DNA of 64,000 nt from Papilionanthe hookeriana x Papilionanthe teres (Eukaryota > Streptophyta > Magnoliopsida > Asparagales > Orchidaceae). The notes beneath the pieces are model-generated. The model saw nothing but the letters and a program-made list of their open reading frames with translations, was not told the origin of the DNA and did not search any database. Positions 43,779-55,687 of the stretch are shown piece by piece; positions within the stretch are counted from its first letter, which is position 1; each line of letters opens with the position of its first letter. The position numbers and the translations under genes were made by a program. The stretch is taken from the NCBI GenBank assembly GCA_022702705.1, contig CM040433.1:15713682-15777681 (forward strand). Direction: 5' to 3'.

Positions 43779-43779
43779 T
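43319..43779. repeat. (TA)n / (TATATG)n microsatellite with nested palindromes
   Basis: 460 bases of TA dinucleotides and TATATG/CATATA hexamers. A perfect inverted repeat with 24-base arms and a 3-base loop lies at 43549-43599, and a second at 43378-43464 around pure TA. The long Tyr/Ile readings on both strands are artefacts of the repeat. It directly abuts the 5' end of the LINE at 43779. Confidence 0.9.
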
Positions 43780-44999
43780 GTAATTTTGTGAAGAAAGGGT
43801 CGAAAAAGGCAGGGAAAAATGCAATTTTTTTCTTTGATGATGAAATAGAAAAGCTATCTGAAGGTTATAAGTTCACTCTAATTGGTAAATTCCAATTGGG
43901 TCATCCAAAAATAGAACTTATAAAAGAATTTGATGAATTCAAATTAGTGGGGTGTTGGAAAATTGGGCTTTTTAACGGTAGACATATTATGATTCATTTA
44001 TCGAGAGAAGAAGATTATGCTCAAATTTTCTCCAAGAAATTCATTTTGATTGTTGGAATGCAAATGAAAATATTGAAGTGGTCACTGGATTTCGATCCTA
44101 CTCATGAACCACCAATTATTCCTATTTGGTTTAAATTACCAGGTTTAAAGTTACCTTTCTTTAATCATCAAGTTTTGTTTTCGATTGGATCAGTACTTGG
44201 AAGACCGATGAAATTGGATATGTCTACGTTCAATCTTTCTAGACCATTGGCTGCGAGGATTCTTATCGAACGAGATATTACTATCCCGGAGATAAATGAA
44301 GTTTGGTTGGGAACAGAACACAATGGGTACTGGCAAACTATTGTAATGGAACAAAAATTGTTTTATTGTCAACATTGTAGGATGTTTGAGCATACAATGG
44401 ATCGATGTTACAGACTTAATCCATCTTTAAAATCGGTCAAAAATGCTATGAGGTTGGTTCCAAAAGTTGCTGAAACTATTAATAATATACAAGATATTAC
44501 TCCTGCTGTTGCGGCAGTTATGACATAGCAGAAGGAAATGAGTATTCCTGTAGCAAATATAAATAATGGCCAAGTTATGAATTCAGATGTAATTGATTCT
44601 CAAGTGGAAGAAGCAATTACTCATCCTGTGTCGGATTCGCTTAAGGGTGATTATATAGCTGTCGTTGAAAAGGACGGAAATGATGATATTGTGATACTGA
44701 GTCATATCACCGCAGACATAGTACCTAATAATAATGTAGAGTTGGGATTGGAATCTTCTGTTATTCCTTCAGTAAAGGTGGTACCAGAAGTCAAGTTATA
44801 TCCTGAGGTAAATCTACCTATTGAAGAACCTGATGTTGGATTACTAATTCCTCCCATTCAATAGGCTATGGAAGGAAATTGGGAAGTTCAGAAGGGCAAA
44901 CGTAAATATAAAGGCCAAATGGAGTTGAGAAATCTGATAAATGATCGTGATCAGGTAATTGGGAGATCCTTGAGGGTCTCCAGATCTCCTTCCAAATGA
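43779..44999 (+). pseudogene. LINE ORF1 (DUF4283, CCHC zinc knuckle)
   Basis: The nucleic-acid-binding ORF1 protein. The DUF4283 block spans IEKLSEGYKFTLIGKF to IPIWFKLPGL and LAARILIERDI. The zinc knuckle CQHCRMFEHTMDRC lies at 44367-44408 with CX2CX4HX4C spacing. TAG stops at 44526-44528 and 44862-44864 are in frame. The ORF otherwise continues to TGA at 44997-44999, overlapping the ORF2 ATG as ATGA. The N-terminus (a few dozen residues) is missing. Confidence 0.85.
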
Positions 45000-47900
45000 T
45001 TAATCTTATGTGTTGGAACATCAGGGGAATCGCTGATTCTAATTCCCTGATGCGTCTTAAACATTTAAATAGAATTCATAAATTTACTTGTTTTGCTGTT
45101 TTGGAGCCTCTGACTTCGACTCTTTCTTCGTTGGTTAAAAGAGCTTTTGCTCATTTTGATATGATCTCAAATATCAATGGGAAGATTTGGTTTTTTTTGT
45201 AGAAAGGATGTTAAATATGATATCCTTGTTAATCATAGCCAGTTTATTCATGTTCATCTTTGTTGGGATTTCTTAGAAACTATGGCTACTTTTATTTACT
45301 CTGCAGTACTGATGCAACTAAAGAGGAATTATGGTTTAATATTAAAACTCTTCATAGCACTATCAATGGACCTTGGTTGATTGGTGGAGATTTTAATAGT
45401 ATTGCCTTTCCAAATGAAAAATGGGGTGGGCGTCCTATTGATACTATTAAAATGAATGTTTTTGCTGATAACATTTCTTCTTCGAGTTTGGTGGAGCTTC
45501 CTTTCCAAGGTCCTTTGCATACTTGGAAAAGAGGAAATTTACATGAACAATTGGATCGTTTTCTTGCTAATCTTAAGTGGATGGATAATTATCAATATTC
45601 TCAAGTTACTCATCTTTCTTATAATTGTTCAGATCACAGACCATTAGTGTTATCTGTTTATATTGCACATGGTAAACCTATTAGCAGATTTAAATTTTTT
45701 AATGTTTGGACAGAACATGAGGATTTTTTGGGTTTTGTGAAATCGGTGTGGTCTCCACATTTTCATCATGATCCTTGACATAGACTTCGGTTGGCTCAAA
45801 AAGATTTGGCAAAACAGTCAAAGCTCTGGAATTGGAATTGTTTTGGAAATTTATCTTTAAAGGTTAAAGAGGCTGAAGAGGCAGTTTGTAAAGCCGAAAT
45901 AGATGAATCGTTGGGTTTTATTTCTGCACAGGATTTAATTGAGTGTAATACTTCTCTTTCTTTAGCCATTAGGAGAGAGGAGATTTTTTTAAACAAAAGG
46001 CTGCAATGTCTAAATTCATAGAGGGGTATCGTAATACTATATTCTTTCACGCTTGTATCAAGCATAGAAGAAATGCAAATTATGTTTTTAAAATTAAAGA
46101 TGCCAATGGTTGCTGGATCACTGATATCAAGCAGATTTCTCTTAATGCCGTCCAATATTTTTAAAATTTTATGAATGAAAATCGAGTTTTGAGTATTGAG
46201 AAGTTTGATGATTCTTTATTTGTTGAAGATGCTCAATATCTTGTTAATAAGGATCTTACTTTTATTCATACGGAGGAAGAAATTTGGAAAGCATTAAATT
46301 CGATTGATGGCGAGAAAGTTGCTGGAGCGGATGGCTACACATCTACATTCTATATTAAAACTTGGTCAATTGTTAAGAATGAGGTGATAGCTGCGGTACA
46401 ATGTTTTTTTGAAGATAAGGAAATGCCTGAGTATTTTGCTTTATCTTCAATTACTCTTATACCTAAAGAAGAGACTAAAAGTAGTTGGGATAAATTTCGG
46501 CCTATTGCTCTTACTTCAGTGATTTCTAAGATTATCAGTAAAACCATTGTTTTCAGAATTCAAAAGCTTTTACCTAATATTATTTCTTCTAACCAATCGG
46601 CATTTGTAAAGGGAAGGAACGTAATTGGTAATGTTCTTTTAACACAAGAACTTGTGTTAGATTTGGATAGATCTTGTAGAGGTGGTAATGTAATGTTTAA
46701 ATTAGATCTATCCAAAGCTTATGATACGATCAATTTGCAATTTATTATGGCGGTTCTCAAGGCTAAGGGGTTCAATGATAATTTTTGTGATTTGATTAGC
46801 CGTTGGTTAAATTCAGATTACTATATTATTCTTATTAATGGGTCTTCTGCCGGATTTTTTAAAGCTTCTCGTGGAATAAAACAGGGTGATCCTCTTTCTC
46901 CAACAATTTTTATTCTAGCTATGGATTATCTCTCGAAGCTTCTCAAAAATGCATATAATTCTCATGATTATCTTTGGTTTGCTAATCGAGCAAATTTCAA
47001 CATTGGACATCTATTGTATGCTGATGATGTGATTGTATTCACAAATGCGTCTAAGATTGCGGTAAACAAATTGTTCATTTGTTGAATAATTTTCAGGAGG
47101 TTTCAGGGCTTTCTTTTAATAACAGAAAATGTCAAATTATTTTTAGTAATAAAGTAAAGCCTGCTAACCGGAATTGGATTAAAGAATTTACTTTATTCAA
47201 AGCTGCTAGTCTACTTGTTAAGTATTTGGGTATTCAATTAATCAAAGGAAGGAAGCCGCAAACTCAATTTGACGACATTATTGCTAAAGTCTCAAAACAG
47301 ATTTCTTGTTGGACTAATGTGTTTCTCTCAACTGGTGGAAGGATTACTTTTCCAATGTATATGTTGCAAATGTTGAAAATGAAGAAGTCAACACAAATTA
47401 CTCTTGAAAGAATGCTTTATAGATTTCTTTGGGAAGGTAAAAATAATTATATTCATTGGATGAAATGGGAGAAGCTATGTATACCAATCTCGGCTGGTGG
47501 ATTGGGTTTTAAATCATTCAATCATTTACATAAGATTTTTTTTTGTAAACTATGGTTGAAATTTAGAGCTTAAAATACTATTTGGGCTGAATTTATAAAG
47601 ATAAAATATTGCAAGTTTTCGCATCCTTTGCAGATTCAGAACAAATTGGGAGATTCGAGGACTTGGAAGGCTTTATTAGATATTCGTAATGAAGCTGAAG
47701 ATTGTTTCATATGGGATGTTGGTAAAGGAGAGGTAGATTTTTGGTTTGATAATTGGCTTTTTGATGGCAAAATTTCAGATGGTAATTTGAAAAAAGAGGT
47801 GTTACCGATTAAAAGTTGCTGGATTAATGGCAATCAGTGGAACGAGGATTTGCTTACTAATTTAGTTGGTATTATGAAGACTCAACAAATCATTCATATG

Positions 47901-49016
47901 TCGATTGAGAGTAACATGGCTGATTATGTCGTCCCAAAAAATCCTTCTTATTGTTCCTACAAGAAGTATGCTTATACGAAATTTTTTCAGTGGCCGATTA
48001 CTGAATGGGGGAGTTCCATATGGGTTAAATATTTAACTCCATCAATGTCATTTTTCTTTTGGAAATGTATGCATCAAATTCTTCCACTAGATAATATTCT
48101 AAAATTGAAAGGAATTAGAGGTCCTTCACGGTGTAACTTATGTTCCAGAGAGGAGGACAATTTCTCACATTTGTTCTTTACTTGTAAAGGTGCTCATGAA
48201 GTTTGGACTACGGGTATTGCTCATCTCCGGTTATATATTAATCCTACTTGGTCTTGTTTTATTGATTGCTGGAGAAGTTGGAAGGATATCAAATCTGAAA
48301 TAATTCCTTGTATTATCACTTGGTTTATATGGATGGCAAGGAATAAAATTCGGTTTAATGAAATTGAGGTAATGCCATCTCAAATCGATAAGAATTGTTT
48401 GTCCAATATTAGCAAGATTATTAACTTAATGAACTATAATGCTAATAATAAGGATTTTTCCTATATGAATATTCGGAATAAGGATTATTCTTTATTGGTT
48501 TAAAAGGTGTTTTGGAGGAAACCGATTTATCCTTGGATTAAAGTCAATACGGATGGTAGCTTTAAAAATAGAGCTGCTGGTATGGGTGGTATTTTTCAAA
48601 ATCATGAAGGTACTTGTGCTTTGTATTTTTCTTCTCCCATTGAAGCGGTGAATGCATTACATGCCGAAGCTCAGTCGATTGTTCGGGCTTTACATATTGC
48701 TTCTAAAATCGGATGGAATTATATTCATGTGGTAACAGATTCTCAAGAACTATTATATATTATTAATGGAATTCATGTTTCACCTTGGTTTCTTCTCTAT
48801 CTAGTTAAAACTATTCGACTGCTGGCTTTGAAATTGAGGATTATGTGGAGCTTTATTCCAAGGGAAGGCAATAGGTGTGCAGATTGGCTCGCAAGAAAAG
48901 GAACATTATCTGGGGTGACTTTAATTAACAATTTGCCTTTCTTTGATTTGAATTTATGTGTAAGGGGGGATAATATGACCCTACCTTATATCAGATGTAA
49001 ACATTTGATTTCTTAA
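44996..49016 (+). pseudogene. LINE ORF2 (endonuclease, reverse transcriptase, RNase H)
   Basis: The endonuclease starts MINLMCWNIRG, with GGDFNSI near 45385 and CSDHRPLVLSV near 45630. The reverse transcriptase (46171-47085) has FRPIALTSV, KLDLSKAYDT, RGIKQGDPLSP and LLYADDVIVF (YADD at 47017-47028). Then come zf-RVT with CNLCSREEDNFSHLFFTC (about 48130-48185) and RNase H (48507-49016) with NTDGS, HAEAQSI, VTDSQ and NRCADWLARKG. Frameshifts lie near 45190-45260, 46020 and 47080, with stops near 45777 and 47573. The RT catalytic motif is intact but the ORF is broken. Confidence 0.9.
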
Positions 49017-49034
49017 CAAATTAGTTTATTCTCT

Positions 49035-49035
<1 letters not shown>

Positions 49036-49104
<69 letters not shown>
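49036..49104. repeat. (TA)n microsatellite between two LINE 3' ends
   Basis: About 65 bases of alternating TA. The plus-strand LINE ends on its left side and the minus-strand LINE ends on its right side. Confidence 0.95.
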
Positions 49105-49106
<2 letters not shown>

Positions 49107-50614
49107 TGGAAGCATAGGTAATTTTAATACTCCAAAAGGATGGATACATATTTTAGATAGTGGAACCCCCTAACCCAAAACACAAAAATTACAAAACACA
49201 CTTGGCTCCACCATCTCAATACAACTCCACACTAAAAAGCTCCAAAACATAAAAGGAAATTTCTGCAAAATATAAGAAGATTAAAACATAAAAGTATAAA
49301 AACAGTATACCCTCCAAATATAAACAACATCATCATGAAAATAATCTCAAATATGGTATGTTAAGGGTATCACCATTCAATAGCAAATGGAGGTAATGGT
49401 CTGGCTTACTCCTCAAAAGTACTAAATTTGACATGGCAGCGGTTTGGCAAAATAATGTGCTAGTTTTTTTGTTTACCTTTGGGTATAGCTCCAATTAATA
49501 ACAATAGATGCAGTTAATTGTTTAATTTTACTCAGATTTCCATGCAGATATCATGGTGGATCTTTGTCATATTAAAAAATTGTTAGCAGAATAACTGAAT
49601 CCATTTCCACATGTAGAAATCTCCACTTCAATTTAATAGCCACATATATAGCTATCCAAATAACATATAGCTCTGCATCTAAAGCACAAATAGCCATACA
49701 GGGTGAGAGGAAATAACAGAAAAATTTACCAGTGTATGCTCTGTAGACAACCCCAACACCTGTACCTCTTTCCAACTTCCATTAGTATTGACCATAATCT
49801 AGGGAAATAATGGCTATTTCTATAGCACAAGTATCACCCTTCCCAGCTTTTTATGTAAAGTCTCAATACCCAGAGTAACATCCCATCTCTCAAAGAAAAA
49901 TGTCTTGCATATAAGATAAACAACAATCTTTTGGAGATAAGAGAGAATATTATAGTTCACCTTTTCCTGCTTAATACAAATATCCTATGTTTATAAAAAT
50001 TTCTGGCTAGCCAGATAAACCAAATACCAATAAATTAAATTAGATGAAAAATATGAAGCTTATATATCGGGTGTTGCCAATGTTCTCTGTAGTGATTCAG
50101 ATCAACCCAAACCTATGGTGAAGTCAAAATGGAAGCCCGATCAGCCAAGATTTTCCAATTTTTTATAGAATAACTACACATGAAACTTTCCTCCTCAAAT
50201 TTGCAAGGCACACATTGGGAAGGGGTTCCTAACCCCTTTAATTTAAGAATATTGTCCTTTGGAATCATACCATGTAATACTTTCCAGATAAAAATGACAT
50301 AGAAGAAGATAAGCATTTATTCTAAATCAACTTCCCCCAATCGACCTTTTCCTAATTATGTAATTTAGAGTAAATATTTTTAGTAATCGAGCATTTAAGA
50401 GTGTTTTTGACCAAGACTTTATTTTTAATAGACCAATCAAATGGAATATTAGAGATAGAGATAGCCACATGCTTCCCAATCAAGCAAAAATTCATTTTCA
50501 GTTTCCAGCCATCAGTTAAATGAAAATCAGACACAACTAACTTTTACATATCTTATCTAAGAAAAGGAGATAAGTTATCAACTTGCTACTTATCATACCA
50601 GAAGGATAGGCTAC
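49105..50614 (-). pseudogene. Second L1-type LINE, 3' part (zf-RVT and RNase H), minus strand
   Basis: On the minus strand a zf-RVT segment reads KVLHGMIPKDNILKLKGLGT then PSQCVPCKFEEESF (about 50190-50300), followed by an RNase H reading with NTNGSWKEVQ in one frame and LDAELYVIWIAIYVAIKLKW then VEMDSVILL in another (49572-49800). It is more decayed than the plus-strand LINE. Its 5' side is cut at 50614 by the Athila-like element, so the rest should lie beyond the right edge of the window. Confidence 0.75.
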
Positions 50615-52396
50615 TGATTGCTCGACTTTATATATACTTAAAAATATAAGAATTTGATACCACAGCTAGAAGATTTAATCCCTGACAACGGCGCAAAAAC
50701 TTGATGCGGCGGACTTAATGTTTTGCAAGAATTTATGAACTCAGATTTATATATTTATAATGATTTTGTTAAATCCAAGCATTCAACGCAAGTATACGTA
50801 TCGTATCAAGTAATGCAGGGCTCTAATTGAGTCCTGGTTATCGACCCCACAGGGAAGTTTGGAATATATAAGAAAGTATTCACTATATAAGTAACATAGC
50901 ACTAAAATCTGATATTTAATTTATAATTAAAGTTTTCTATTTACTACTATTATGTAGGAAACAGTAACGATTAACTAACTACAATTACTTCTAACAACTT
51001 TAAAAACAGAATTAACTAACAGACACACTAAACTAAGTATTTGAAAGGTTTTTGATATATGAGAAAAGTATATTTCCTCTTGTAATGAGAATATGATGTG
51101 TGGATTGATATGGAACAAATATTTATATTATTGTGCCAAATAGGAGCATAGATGATTCTTTACCCTTAAAAGAGTACCCCCTCTTCTAAGTAAGAAAAGA
51201 AGATTGACATATCCTAAGTTTAGTCACTAATTCTAAGGCTAGGCTGGGAGGATACCGGCTCTCACTTCGGAGCTCCCACACACCCTTCACCCGAAGGCTA
51301 ACCTTTGATATTAGTTACTAATCTTAGAATCAATTTGGGGATTTTAGCCTGTCACCCTGAAATCTCCACATTGAAGTCCATCAAAACATATTTCCTTATT
51401 TATTTGCACTCAATTCCCATGAACTACACAATTCATCCATAGAAATTGAATGGATCTTTCATTATTGTTGTAGGACATTAAATCTTTTCAAACTTAATGT
51501 TCAACAACATATTTTAACATTTCACCTGGCCAAATAGAAAGTAAATTAAGTTCGAAATGAAAAACCGTCACAATTTCTTCATTACATTAAAAGCACATCA
51601 AATCCACATCAATCCATCATCACATCTCTATGCAAGAAGAAAGACAAGGGAGACTACTCAGAATTCATGGAGAAGATACAATAAAACATGTATTTTTTTA
51701 TATAAAATAAAAGTCATCCAAACCACAAAAAAATACAACTTATCTCTTTCTCTTACCCAATGCAATTCCCTTGAAGTTCATTTGAATCCTCTTCTCTCTT
51801 CTTTACAACACTTGATTCTCTCTTTAGAATGGAAAGGAAGAAGCAATCTCTCACTTTACCCCTTCTCCTTCACTCCTTGGAGAAAAATTCCTCTCAAATC
51901 CTCACTCTACACACTCTTCTCCTAAACCGTAACACTTAACACTCACTAAAAACTAAACTACAAGACACTAGACTCCACTAAAATCCACACCATTTTCATC
52001 CAAAAATAGTTACTTATAAGATAGAGACGAAATCCAAAGAGTTTCTATAGGCATCCCTTCAAAAAGTCGCTAAAACTCTTCAAATTTGAACTCCACCGAC
52101 TTCGGGCGTCGGCGGCGCCAGATAGGGCACTGGCGACGCTAGATAGGGCACCGGCGGTGCTCTATCGTGCAATTAATTTTGGACTCTCTGGATATAGGCG
52201 CTGGCGGCGCCAGAACACTTTTTCACCTTTTGCTCCTTTTTGCTCTGTATTCGTTCATTTTTGCTTCTTTTCACTACAATCACCTAAAATCATCATACCT
52301 GCAACAAATCATGAAAAATACCTTTCTTTAAAGTGCAATATCACCAAAAATGGATAAAATTATATAGCAAAAATGTTATATATTTTTGGTGCATCA
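50615..52396 (-). mobile_element. Athila-like 3' LTR (left side), 1782 bp
   Basis: Reads TGATGCACCAAAAATATA on the minus strand from 52396 and ends GAGCAATCA at 50615. The part 50702-52396 corresponds to the solo LTRs, which end ...GCATCA. The last 87 bases (50615-50701) are extra and hold a PBS-like GCGCCGTTGTCAGGGA (50677-50701). The GGCGCC-rich segments lie at 52095-52215. The flanking five bases before 50615 are GCTAC, the expected target duplication. Confidence 0.9.
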
Positions 52397-52411
52397 GAAT
52401 CCCCCAAACTT
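52397..52411 (-). promoter_or_regulatory. Polypurine tract
   Basis: AAGTTTGGGGGATTC on the minus strand immediately before the 3' LTR start, the usual position for priming plus-strand DNA synthesis. Confidence 0.75.
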
Positions 52412-53766
52412 TAACTATTTCTTATTCTCAAGTAATCCTTTTACTGTATAAAATATAACTTTAGGCAATTACTTTTCAATTGTAAGACACTAAAATTTAT
52501 CATTCAAAAGAATATATTAGTTAGATTTTCAAAAAGAAATTTAGTAGCTCAGGTTAACACTAAAGGTGTAAGTATATTCAGTAATCAAGTCTAAGAGTTC
52601 TGCTCTTCTATTTATTTCAAGATGAACCATAATTTGTCATATTAAGAGTACCTCAAAAGACTGTGAAAAAAGGAGTTCAAGTAAACTTCATTAGAATGTA
52701 GGTCAGTACTTAAAACATAAATTTAGAAATGAAATCAAGCTTTCCCTTTAGGGTGATTCAAGTGAAGCCAATTTTTGATTAGACATCTCCTCAAGCTTCC
52801 CCTCATAAACTTTTTTTCTTTCTTTTTTTCTTTTCTTTTCTTTTTTCTTTTTTCTTTTTAGGATTTTTTTTCAATCCTTATTTTCTTTTCTCTTTTTTTT
52901 TATTGAGGATTACTATATCTGGATAGCCATTTAATGATTTTGAACTTCACTCTCCTCTTTCTAAAGTTCAAACCTGAAACATCTCCTTACTTTATAGTTA
53001 AGAATAAGCTTTATTATTCATCATAAAGTTAGAATCTCTTCTTAACACACAATATTTTAAGTCCCTTAACATTTCAAAAATACAGTTTTCTTTACTTTAA
53101 ATAGTTAACTATAATCAAATCCTCTCGTACCAAATATCTCACTTCTATAAAATCAACCTTTATCACTAAAAGTTTTCATCCTATCCTTCCATAATATTCA
53201 ACTGAAATAAAAAGTTTTAGTTACTTACAGTGAGGTTCAACTGCCAGAAGTTATGCTAATAATTTTTGAAAATATAATAATTGAGAACAAATAAAAGTTA
53301 GTATTTCTCTACCCTCCACCAAACTTAAATTTTTCAATAAATTTGAAATAGTTGAGAGTAAAAGAAAACTAACCTCTCTGTGCTGGGATCTTGAAATCCT
53401 CAACAGCTATCTGGTATTAGTCAAAATTTACAATTAGCAGGCATGAAATAATTAGTAGCAGTGATATAACAATTTTTAAATATTTGCATGGGTAAAGAGA
53501 AATTAACATTAAACATTTAAACATCAAATAGAACACTACAACATGAAAAAAACTATCACAGTACTACATAGTCCAGCTAACAATTTAAATCTTTCAGTAC
53601 AACATAACAATACACCAACAGAGTTACACAATGTATGAAAAATAAATACTACAACATAACAGTACAACCCAATAGGTTACACATCATATGAAAAGCAAAT
53701 ATCCACTACACCACATCAGTACAACACAATACAACAAGAACAACAGAAATAAAAACAAACAGTCTA
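52412..53766 (-). other. Athila-like 3' non-coding region
   Basis: Between the second copy of the third ORF and the polypurine tract. AT-rich, with a CTTTT-type pyrimidine run at 52806-52905. No ORF. Confidence 0.6.
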
Positions 53767-54909
53767 CTAGTCTCCATCACAAGGATCAGCAGAGTCATCA
53801 ACAGGGTCATCAGCAGGGTCCTCAGTAGGGTTAGGTCTATATGGTGTATAGCTGGGGTAAGAAGGAAATATCACATCGGACTCCCCCCTCATAAATCTGA
53901 TCTGAGCATCATAATAAGCAATATCGAACTCAACTCTTCTCTGCAGGTAATCTTCATTCACATCACTCCTCGCCTTAAATACATCCATCCTACCATGGAG
54001 TCTATCTACACTAGCACTCTGTAGTCTCAGCTGCTCCATAATATCAGATAAGGTAGGCAGCTCAGATGTAGATGAAACATCATAACTCATAGTAGGAATA
54101 TCAGTACTTTTAGGCTCAGCTCTAGCTCCTACATGAGACTCATAATTACGGATAATATTCTTTGGAATTGGTCTCAAAGGTATAGTCACTTCTTCAGAAC
54201 TACTGAACTCCACTCTAGACTGAACACAGAGGGCATGAACTAAAGCAGGATGTCCTAATCCTCCAGTGGTCTCGCCTCTAGCAATTGTCTGAATATTCTT
54301 GTAAATAATAGTCCCAATATCAATATTTTTCATTTTCTGAATACAGTAGTTCAGAATCACTCTATCTCTAGTAACTTCGCTGTGGTGATAAGGTAATAGT
54401 CTCGCAGAAATGAAATAATGCTAAACTTTTGAAGCAACATTCAATGTGGAGGCGGGAAAATTAATCAACTGTTTTTGACTTACTTTCCATTCTCCTCGCC
54501 TGTCAGTCAGAAAAGCAATAACTTATCTCATATTCTCCCTCCCAGTGTCAAAATTTTCGTATTCATAAATGAATGGTTCCCGAGTCTGATAGAAAGCATT
54601 GATACGCTGAGGAGTAAACTCAACCATCTTCTCTCTAACAAGCACATACTGAGTCTCAGTCCAGGGTATATTCGAATAGAATTCTCTAACAACTCCCATA
54701 ATAACATTCACAGCGAAATAACAAAATCACTCCCAATTTCGCTCTGCAATCAATTGTTCTACATATCCTCCAGGACTATACAAAACTCGATCCTGGATAC
54801 ACTTCTTGTTGTAGAGGTAAGAGTTATAGCGAAATTGGTCTTTGATGTTAATGAACTTCTCCTCATCAAAATCCAATTTCCTCTTCCCTTTACTCATCCT
54901 TGGAGCCAT
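53767..54909 (-). pseudogene. Third ORF copy B, plant transposon-protein domain (env position)
   Basis: The ATG at 54909 begins MAPRMSKGKRKLDFDEEKF. One frame runs the whole way to the stop at 53767, with only three in-frame stops. Two of these sit at likely Trp codons (ERNWE*F, SKV*HYFISARLL). The domain shows VVREFYSNIPWTETQYVLVR, VEFTPQRINAFYQ and RVILNYCIQKMKNIDIG, as in the plant transposon-protein domain found downstream of pol in Athila-like elements. The C-terminal part is acidic and low-complexity (DPADDPVDDSADP). The function is unknown. The name 'env-like' refers to position only. Confidence 0.75.
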
Positions 54910-55687
54910 GTGAATTTCTAAAATTTGCAAGAAAATTCCAATAAATCCCAAATTCACAATGTAACAAACTCCAAACACTATTCTAAACAAGTAAGAGCAA
55001 ATTTCATCATGGAAATCTCAAAATCTCTTTAAAACTCCAAAAATTCCACCATAAGCAATGTGAGAGATTTCCAAGGTGAAAATCCAAAAATTTTAACTTA
55101 AAGTGAAGCTCTTACCAAGAGAAGTGTAGATCCGGTGTCGAAATGCCTTGAAATCTCCTTAAATCTGAGATCTAGCAAGCCCTAGATCTTCAAAATCATG
55201 AAAATGGAGGAGGAAGATGAAGGTAAAAGAAAAATTTGCGGGTCCCAGTGTAAAAATCGCGAAAACAAGGGCTTTTGGGCTTTTACTGGGTTCGGGTGCT
55301 GGCTGCGCCAGTCCAGAATATTTTCTGGGTCCGAAACTTTTTTCGTATTTTCGATCGTTTCGACGTCAACAATGATGTTTAACACTTCAAAAGGCATTTA
55401 CATCATCCCATAAGCAATAATTAACACAATTCTTCACAGAAATAAAACACAACAATCTTATATATATATAATCCAAGTTACATCACAAACACCAAATATG
55501 TTCATTCAAACCAACTACTCTTAGATATTTAGTGCAGCAAGTACTCTACGATAGGCAAACAATAAGATCTAAGCTCACAACGAAAGTAAACACATCCAAA
55601 TCCAAGTTCAAAGTAAAAACTACACAAACCAAACATAACTAAGCAAAGCAAACTAAACACACAACAAACATAAGTAGAATCTATCAA
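54910..55687 (-). other. Leader of copy B with GC-rich module and a splice-like donor
   Basis: Holds CTGGCGCAGCCAGCACCCG near 55290-55310, a pyrimidine-rich leader, and AGATCTAGGGCTTGCTAGATC, followed by CTTCTCTTG|GTAAGAGC near 55115, a good donor. The copy B ATG lies about 200 bases further on. This looks like a transcript leader with an intron, separate from pol. The distal part (55420-55687) is AT-rich spacer. Confidence 0.45.

Larger units (their letters stand above)
43779..49035 (+). mobile_element. L1-type LINE with RNase H, 5'-truncated
   Basis: ORF1 (DUF4283 and CCHC knuckle) and ORF2 (endonuclease, reverse transcriptase, zinc-binding zf-RVT, RNase H) follow in the order of plant L1 elements that carry an RNase H domain. 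The 5' end starts inside ORF1 with no leader and no ATG, directly after the TA repeat. The 3' end passes into (TA)n at 49036 rather than poly-A. Stops and frameshifts make it inactive. Its coding parts remain unusually easy to read, so the insertion is not very old. Confidence 0.9.

Noticed and set aside
43276..43824. Long open frames of Tyr/Ile repeats on both strands
   Set aside because: Direct translation of (TA)n and (TATATG)n repeats. Only the part after 43779 belongs to LINE ORF1.
54475..54921. 148-residue plus-strand open frame
   Set aside because: Antisense shadow of third ORF copy B, which reads in one frame on the minus strand with family motifs.
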